In this document: piece by piece, positions 7,067 to 10,607 of the stretch
Layout of the letters: every line of letters begins with the position of its first letter
Numbering within the stretch: the stretch's first letter is position 1
DNA from: Bacteroidales bacterium UBA3543
GTDB lineage: Bacteria > Bacteroidota > Bacteroidia > Bacteroidales > UBA932
NCBI GenBank assembly: GCA_002376715.1
Contig: DFOK01000114.1
Span: 1-10,607 of the forward strand
Length of the DNA: 10,607 bases
Reading direction: 5' to 3'
Translations under genes and position numbers: made by a program
Notes under the pieces: model-generated
The model's database searches: none
What the model was told of the DNA's origin: nothing
The model's input: only the letters and a program-made list of their open reading frames with translations

Positions 7067-10000
7067 TCAAAATTGAATGTTAACACCAACGCTATAATTT
7101 CTGGCTTGAGGATATAATCTACTCGAAGCTTCTGAAGGAGTTTCCGGGTCTACAACTTTCAAATTGTCCCAAGTCAAAAGGTTAAGTCCGCTTAGATAGA
7201 ACCTGACACCTTGAATTCCCACTTTGGATAAGAACTTTTTGTTCTGTAAATTGTAAGAGAGCTCTACTGTTTTTAATCTCAAATAGGAGTTGTCTTTCAA
7301 GAAGAAAGTGTTATATACATGGTTTTGGCTCTGACCTCCTATGTGCAGTGCCGGATAAGTCGCTGTCTCCGCAGTTTGGGGTGTCCATCTTCCCAAATGG
7401 ATATCCTGTACTTTTCCACGGTTATAGAACTCATACATCAAGTAGTGTCCAATAATGACGCTCGATCTCATTGCTCCCTGGAAGTGTACATTCAGATTAA
7501 ATCCGTGCAAGTTGCATCCAAATGAAAATCCATAGGTAATACGGGGAACTTCAGGATAACCGATAGGAACTTGGTCTACCTCATTTACAACGCCGTCACC
7601 ATTAAAGTCCAAATATTTCAGGTCGCCCGGAATAGGAGCTGTTCCCACTAGCTGTACAGGCGAATTGTCAATATCTTCCTGGCTTTGGAAGAATCCCAAC
7701 ACTACATATCCGAATTTTTGGAAAAGAGGTTTACCTTCCTCTTTACGCCACCACTCAATTCCTTCCGCTTCATCTATAAAAATAACTTTGTTATCATTTA
7801 GTGAACCATTCGCCTTTATATAGTAGGAGAAATTCTGGGATATTTTATCCATATAAGCAAGATCTACCTCCCATCCCTGGTTTTCTGTTTTTCCGATATT
7901 CATAATGGGCAATCCAATGCCTATAACAGAGGGGATGGAACGAGGCTGTTGTAATATGCCGTCACGCTTTTCAAAATATCTGTCAACAGTAAGGGAAAGA
8001 CGATTTTTCCATAAAGCAAGGTCAAGACCCAGGTTGATTTGTTGCGCTCTCTCCCATGTTGCAAAGGGGTCTGCAATACTTGGTTCTGTACTATATCCCC
8101 TTTGTGAACCGCCTTTATGTCCAAAGTAAGCGCCACCTGTGGGGTAGGTTAGCCATTTCCCTTCTTTATATAAGAAACGTGTGCTGGCGTAATCATTACC
8201 TGTCATTCCATAGGATGCTCTGAATTTCAGTCGGTCGATGAATGAGACCTTTTTCATAAAGTTCTCTTCATGTACGTTCCAGCTGGCGGAAACTGAAGGG
8301 AAAAATCCAAATCGACGGCCTGGAGCGAAATTCTCGGATCCGCGATATGAAGCATTAAACTCAACATGATATTTATTGAGATAAGAGTAGTTGGCTCGAC
8401 CAATAAAGTTCACTGAGTTGTAGGGGATAGCTATCGAAGAAACGTAATTAACGACATTAGCTATAGTCATTAAGGCTACACGATGATCTCCAAAAGTTTC
8501 TTTGTAATTGAGCGAAGCCAAACCGTCCAATCGCTTGGTTGATATTTCGCCTCTTTTTGTAGATGGCGAGAAGAAATCAGGCTTTAGGAATGAAGTGTAC
8601 CTATCCGCTCTGCCTTGTCTGGAGATCAGTTTATATGTTGATTGTGTTTCCGTCCAATATTTACCTGTTCCATATTGGAAGTCGAATGCACCGCGAAGCG
8701 TCAACGTAAGACCTTTCAATAGTTTTCTAAGGTTGTAATCCATCTTTACAGCAGTGGTCAAGTTGTGACGAATACGTGTATTACTTCCTTGTGTATTCAG
8801 CATATGAGCAGGGTTGGAACTTTGGTATTCGCTGGTTCCTGCATAAGAACCGTCAGGGTTAATGATAGGCATTGCCCAAGGAGGCATGCGGTTCAATCTG
8901 TGAAATATAATCAAGTGGGAAGTGGGCTCTTGTGTTGAGTTCAAGTTCCCGGCCAACTCCAATGAGAGAGTAAAATCCTTGGTAATCATTGCGTCAATAT
9001 TAGATGAAATACGATAACGCTTGTATGAGAACTCAGGATTATACATTCGTGTAGGAGTGGTTTTAAGTTGTCCTTCTTGTTTCATATAAGAGGCGGCAAC
9101 AAAATAGCGTACCGTTTTGGATCCTCCTCTGATATTAATCGAAGCATTGTATTGTGGAGCAACCTTTCGCATCATTTCGCCATACCAGTCTGTGTTCGGA
9201 TAACGATAGGGGTCATCTTGAATCCGATAGTGCTCCAACTCTTCTTCACTGTAAACGGGATCATTACCATCGTTCATCATCGCTTCGTTGAAGAGTTTTA
9301 AACTTTCATACGAATCGAGATAGTTGGGAAAACGTGTAAATTGCTGCATCGTCAGTGATGTGTTTATCGAAATACTTGTTTTGCCTTCCAAGCCACGTTT
9401 AGAAGTTATCAAAACAACACCGTTAGCAGCCTTTGAACCATAAACCGCTGTCGCGGCAGCGTCTTTTAGAATCGTTACCGACTCTATCTCAGAGGGGTCC
9501 ATTGCGATAAATAGAGAAGCACTACGTTCTACTCCGTCAATAACGTAAAGGGGAGTATTACTAGTCAATGAACTTTGTCCACGAATATAGAGAACAGCCG
9601 CATCATCTCCTGGTTGCCCACCTTGTTGCATTGTTGTCAATCCCGGTAAGCGTCCGGAAAGAGCGTTTGCAATATTAGATACGGGAGATTGTGTAATTAC
9701 TTCTGTAGAAACGGAAACAATGGAGGAGGAAATTGAGGCTTTTGTTTGTGTGCCGAACGCCACAATTGTTACTTCCTCTAACTCTCTGGCTTCGGGATTA
9801 AGGGTAACTTCGAGGAAAGTCTGCTCTTTTATCTCGATTGTCTGGCTTACCATACCCAAGAATGTGAAGACCAATTTATCTCCTGTTTTAACGCTGATTT
9901 GAAAGGTACCATCCACATCTGTGGAAACTCCCGTTCTTGTACCTTCAATCACTATACCTACTCCAGGAAGTTCTTCTTTGTTATTGTCAACAACTTTACC

Positions 10001-10450
10001 CTTAATTACCCTTCTGGGTTGTTGCATTACGGACTCAGAAACTTCCTTTGAAGGTTCGGATATATTATCTTGGTTTTCACGGTAGATAACAACCTGGTTT
10101 TTCAGAATTGTATATGACAAATCAGTTTCGGACAAAATTAGATCCAAAATTTCTTCAATACTTTTGGAATCTTGATTGACCGATACAGTTTTGTTTTCGA
10201 CAATCTCAGTAGTGTTGCCCGCGAAAATGAACTTAAATTCACTTTCCTTTTCCATTTCTTTGCAAACCTCTTTTATTGTCGTATTCAGGTGAAGGGTAAA
10301 CTTGCTGTCTTGCGAGTAACTGTTCTCTGCGAAAGAACCGGACATGCAGAAAAATAGCAGTAACGGAGTTGTTATTATTTTTCTAAAAGCACGTCTGAGG
10401 TTTTGTTTTATCATTAAATGATATTTATTCACATCTTTTTTTGCCTTCAT
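7067..10450 (-). CDS. SusC/RagA-family TonB-dependent transporter with N-terminal STN signalling domain (first pair)
   Basis: This 1127-residue outer-membrane transporter is the first gene of the visible operon. A signal peptide ends near GSFA|EN (residue 41). An STN domain spans about 51-124 (FTLHLNTTIKEVCKEMEKES, FKFIFAGN, ILDLILSETDLSYTILKNQVVIY). A carboxypeptidase-D regulatory-like domain follows at about 148-218 (IKGKVVDNNKEELPGVGIVI, DVDGTFQI). A recognisable TonB-box region LEEVTIVAFGTQ lies at 224-235 and the plug at about 240-353, with the signature IESVTILKDAAATAVYGSKA at 322-341. The barrel has FRASYGMTGND near 745, an acidic DFNGDGVVNEVD loop at 948-959 and ends YSVGVNIQF. In characterised systems the STN domain contacts a FecR-like anti-sigma factor, so this transporter probably also reports substrate to an ECF sigma factor encoded outside the window. 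The chosen ATG gives a long n-region; Met13 is a credible alternative start. Substrate unknown. Confidence 0.95.
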   Translation of the reverse strand: MKAKKDVNKYHLMIKQNLRRAFRKIITTPLLLFFCMSGSFAENSYSQDSKFTLHLNTTIKEVCKEMEKESEFKFIFAGNTTEIVENKTVSVNQDSKSIEEILDLILSETDLSYTILKNQVVIYRENQDNISEPSKEVSESVMQQPRRVIKGKVVDNNKEELPGVGIVIEGTRTGVSTDVDGTFQISVKTGDKLVFTFLGMVSQTIEIKEQTFLEVTLNPEARELEEVTIVAFGTQTKASISSSIVSVSTEVITQSPVSNIANALSGRLPGLTTMQQGGQPGDDAAVLYIRGQSSLTSNTPLYVIDGVERSASLFIAMDPSEIESVTILKDAAATAVYGSKAANGVVLITSKRGLEGKTSISINTSLTMQQFTRFPNYLDSYESLKLFNEAMMNDGNDPVYSEEELEHYRIQDDPYRYPNTDWYGEMMRKVAPQYNASINIRGGSKTVRYFVAASYMKQEGQLKTTPTRMYNPEFSYKRYRISSNIDAMITKDFTLSLELAGNLNSTQEPTSHLIIFHRLNRMPPWAMPIINPDGSYAGTSEYQSSNPAHMLNTQGSNTRIRHNLTTAVKMDYNLRKLLKGLTLTLRGAFDFQYGTGKYWTETQSTYKLISRQGRADRYTSFLKPDFFSPSTKRGEISTKRLDGLASLNYKETFGDHRVALMTIANVVNYVSSIAIPYNSVNFIGRANYSYLNKYHVEFNASYRGSENFAPGRRFGFFPSVSASWNVHEENFMKKVSFIDRLKFRASYGMTGNDYASTRFLYKEGKWLTYPTGGAYFGHKGGSQRGYSTEPSIADPFATWERAQQINLGLDLALWKNRLSLTVDRYFEKRDGILQQPRSIPSVIGIGLPIMNIGKTENQGWEVDLAYMDKISQNFSYYIKANGSLNDNKVIFIDEAEGIEWWRKEEGKPLFQKFGYVVLGFFQSQEDIDNSPVQLVGTAPIPGDLKYLDFNGDGVVNEVDQVPIGYPEVPRITYGFSFGCNLHGFNLNVHFQGAMRSSVIIGHYLMYEFYNRGKVQDIHLGRWTPQTAETATYPALHIGGQSQNHVYNTFFLKDNSYLRLKTVELSYNLQNKKFLSKVGIQGVRFYLSGLNLLTWDNLKVVDPETPSEASSRLYPQARNYSVGVNIQF

Positions 10451-10489
10451 ATTATTTAATTATTTATTGCAAGATGAGGTGTTAAATTT

Positions 10490-10509
10490 GCGATGACGTT
10501 ATACATCGC
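10490..10509 (-). repeat. 6-base inverted repeat with 8-base loop in the operon leader
   Basis: The minus strand reads GCGATG-TATAACGT-CATCGC: a perfect six-base stem with four G-C pairs around an eight-base loop. It directly adjoins the AATTGC/GCAATT repeat, so the two would form tandem hairpins in the leader RNA or paired operator-like sites in DNA. It ends 39 bases before the ATG of the first SusC-like gene, outside the ribosome-binding region. No T-run follows, so it does not look like a terminator. Confidence 0.4.
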
Positions 10510-10510
10510 C

Positions 10511-10526
10511 AATTGCTTTTGCAATT
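10511..10526 (-). repeat. Perfect 6-base inverted repeat with 4-base loop in the operon leader
   Basis: On the minus strand the sequence reads AATTGC-AAAA-GCAATT, a perfect 6-base-pair stem with a four-base loop. It lies 60 bases upstream of the first SusC start and one base from the next inverted repeat. It is not followed by a T-run in the direction of the operon, so it is not an intrinsic terminator for an upstream minus-strand gene. It could be a protein-binding operator half-site pair or an RNA hairpin. The stem has only two G-C pairs, so chance is a real possibility. Confidence 0.4.
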
Positions 10527-10607
10527 CCGTTCTTTTTTGTTTTTCATAGGCATGGGTTTTTAAATAAGTGGTTTAAATTTGTTAGTTAATAGAATATACT
10601 TACTCTG

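Larger units (their letters stand above)
10451..10607 (-). promoter_or_regulatory. Leader and possible promoter region of the susCD-like operon
   Basis: This AT-rich stretch lies directly upstream of the first SusC-like gene and extends off the window. It should hold part or all of the 5' untranslated leader and perhaps the promoter. The minus strand contains no TTTG anywhere in these 157 bases, so the Bacteroidota housekeeping promoter pattern (TTTG near -33, TAnnTTTG near -7) is absent here. That agrees with, but does not prove, control by an alternative ECF sigma factor as the STN domain suggests, or a promoter further upstream. The region holds two adjacent inverted repeats (listed separately) and an AT-rich segment just before the ATG. 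One minus-strand frame is open from the window edge for 15 codons and ends at a TAA at 10560-10562. This could be the tail of an upstream gene but is too short to judge. Confidence 0.5.

Noticed and set aside
10495..10532. GAAC and CGTC on the minus strand as a possible ECF sigma -35/-10 pair
   Set aside because: The two elements are 30 bases apart, far longer than the usual spacing of about 16-17, so they cannot form one promoter.
10511..10545. Plus-strand hairpin followed by a T-rich stretch, resembling an intrinsic terminator
   Set aside because: The AATTGC stem is weak, the T-run starts several bases away and is interrupted, and there is no plus-strand gene before it to terminate.

Overview
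The window reads as part of a polysaccharide-utilisation-type locus from a member of the Bacteroidota, most likely order Bacteroidales. The evidence is the paired SusC-like and SusD-like genes, which are essentially confined to that phylum. AT-rich leaders without a strong Shine-Dalgarno sequence and the AT-rich intergenic DNA fit the same phylum. Genus and substrate cannot be read from the sequence.

Every gene I can support lies on the minus strand, so the locus is transcribed from high to low coordinates. In that order the window holds: a leader of at least 157 bases with two adjacent inverted repeats (10451-10607); a long SusC-like TonB-dependent transporter with an N-terminal STN signalling domain (7067-10450); a SusD-like surface lipoprotein (5149-6984); a second SusC-like transporter without an STN domain (2000-5119); a second SusD-like lipoprotein (86-1945); and the first 15 codons of a further secreted protein that runs off the left edge (1-46). 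The gaps between genes are 82, 29, 54 and 39 bases, and I see no terminator in them. The simplest reading is one operon that continues to the left. A small hairpin in the 82-base gap after the first SusC gene is the only obvious structure inside it.

Functionally this is two tandem outer-membrane uptake units (C-D-C-D). In the known family a SusD lipoprotein caps a SusC barrel, captures an oligosaccharide (or, in RagAB-like systems, a peptide) at the surface, and TonB energy drives import. The STN domain on the first SusC only suggests that this pair also signals through a FecR-type anti-sigma factor and an ECF sigma factor. Those genes are not visible and would be expected beyond the right edge. 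The two SusD proteins are clearly related to each other over several blocks, while the two SusC proteins differ in architecture, so the second unit is not a simple recent copy of the first.

I see no insertion sequence, tRNA, rRNA, CRISPR array or broken gene. This is a fairly typical SusCD transport locus. The most informative points are the asymmetry between the two SusC proteins, the divergent TonB-box region of the second one, the structured leader, and the truncated signal-peptide gene at the left edge. I did not find evidence of a wholly new system.
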